DNA of 45,178 nucleotides from Propionivibrio sp. (GTDB lineage Bacteria; Pseudomonadota; Gammaproteobacteria; Burkholderiales; Rhodocyclaceae): NCBI RefSeq assembly GCF_016790145.1, contig NZ_JAEUOI010000168.1, positions 1 to 45,178 of the forward strand, read 5' to 3'. Shown piece by piece: positions 45,022 to 45,178 of this stretch (position 1 is its first letter; each line of letters starts with the position of its first letter). The notes under the pieces were generated by a model. It saw only the letters and a program-made list of their open reading frames with translations, ran no database searches and was not told where the DNA came from. The position numbers and the translations under genes were made by a program.

Positions 45022-45178
45022 TGAGGACATCCCTGTTCATTACCGTGAAAAAGTATGGCTGAATGGCAATAAATAACTCTCGCAGCCAGAATGGCACGAT
45101 GGGCAGTTAAAGAACGAATCGGCGCGCCACCACTCTGCCAAGCACCACCCCTGGTGCCTCTAACATCAGTGAAGGTTT

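Overview
The window looks like chromosomal DNA of a GC-rich betaproteobacterium, most likely Rhodocyclales. The grounds are the gene neighbourhoods (pilGHIJ-chpA next to a rubredoxin and thiD-thiE-hemL; uppP-yqiA-RNase-tonB-aroE-mtgA), GC-rich codon use, a PEP-CTERM protein and a DUF3422 protein. This placement is inference from gene content; no rRNA or tRNA gene was found. 

Layout. (1) 1-7058, minus strand: a complete Pil-Chp type chemosensory operon in the order pilG, pilH, pilI, pilJ, chpA/pilL. The last gene, a giant kinase with several Hpt domains, runs off the left edge. (2) 7153-10199: a rubredoxin gene faces away from an overlapping thiD-thiE-hemL operon for thiamine and tetrapyrrole synthesis. 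(3) 10226-16525: a LysR regulator divergent from a DAB-type inorganic carbon accumulation operon, dabB-dabA plus a third, translationally coupled gene that encodes a protein with two C-terminal zinc ribbons. (4) 16633-21038: ilvD, then a DUF3422 gene and a corA-like gene on the minus strand. (5) 21230-26988: a tight minus-strand operon for envelope and housekeeping functions (uppP, YqiA-like esterase, RNase II family, TonB-like protein, aroE, mtgA), with start-stop overlaps or gaps of 1-10 bp throughout. (6) 27235-35204: a small channel-like membrane protein, two phosphofructokinases of different phosphoryl-donor type (GGDG and GGDD), an EamA transporter with a His-rich tail, a small exported adhesin-E-like protein, and a membrane-anchored serine protease with a J-like N terminus. 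(7) 35439-40540: a lipid A phosphoethanolamine transferase, a periplasmic rhodanese, a hydrolase, a nucleoside deoxyribosyltransferase-like gene, and a second TonB-like protein. (8) 40904-45021: an accessory stretch with larger gaps and lower GC: a glycine-zipper membrane protein, a PEP-CTERM protein, a candidate toxin-antitoxin pair, an ISL3 transposase remnant and a TAXI-type solute-binding protein. 

The window also carries gene debris: a rhodanese 3' remnant (about 33990), a truncated and frameshifted GGDEF domain (about 39446-39692) and the ISL3 fragment (43499-43699). The most interesting items are the third gene of the DAB operon, the J-like/serine protease fusion, the channel-like protein with a degenerate selectivity filter, and the candidate toxin-antitoxin pair. 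No CRISPR array, prophage or complete insertion sequence was found.
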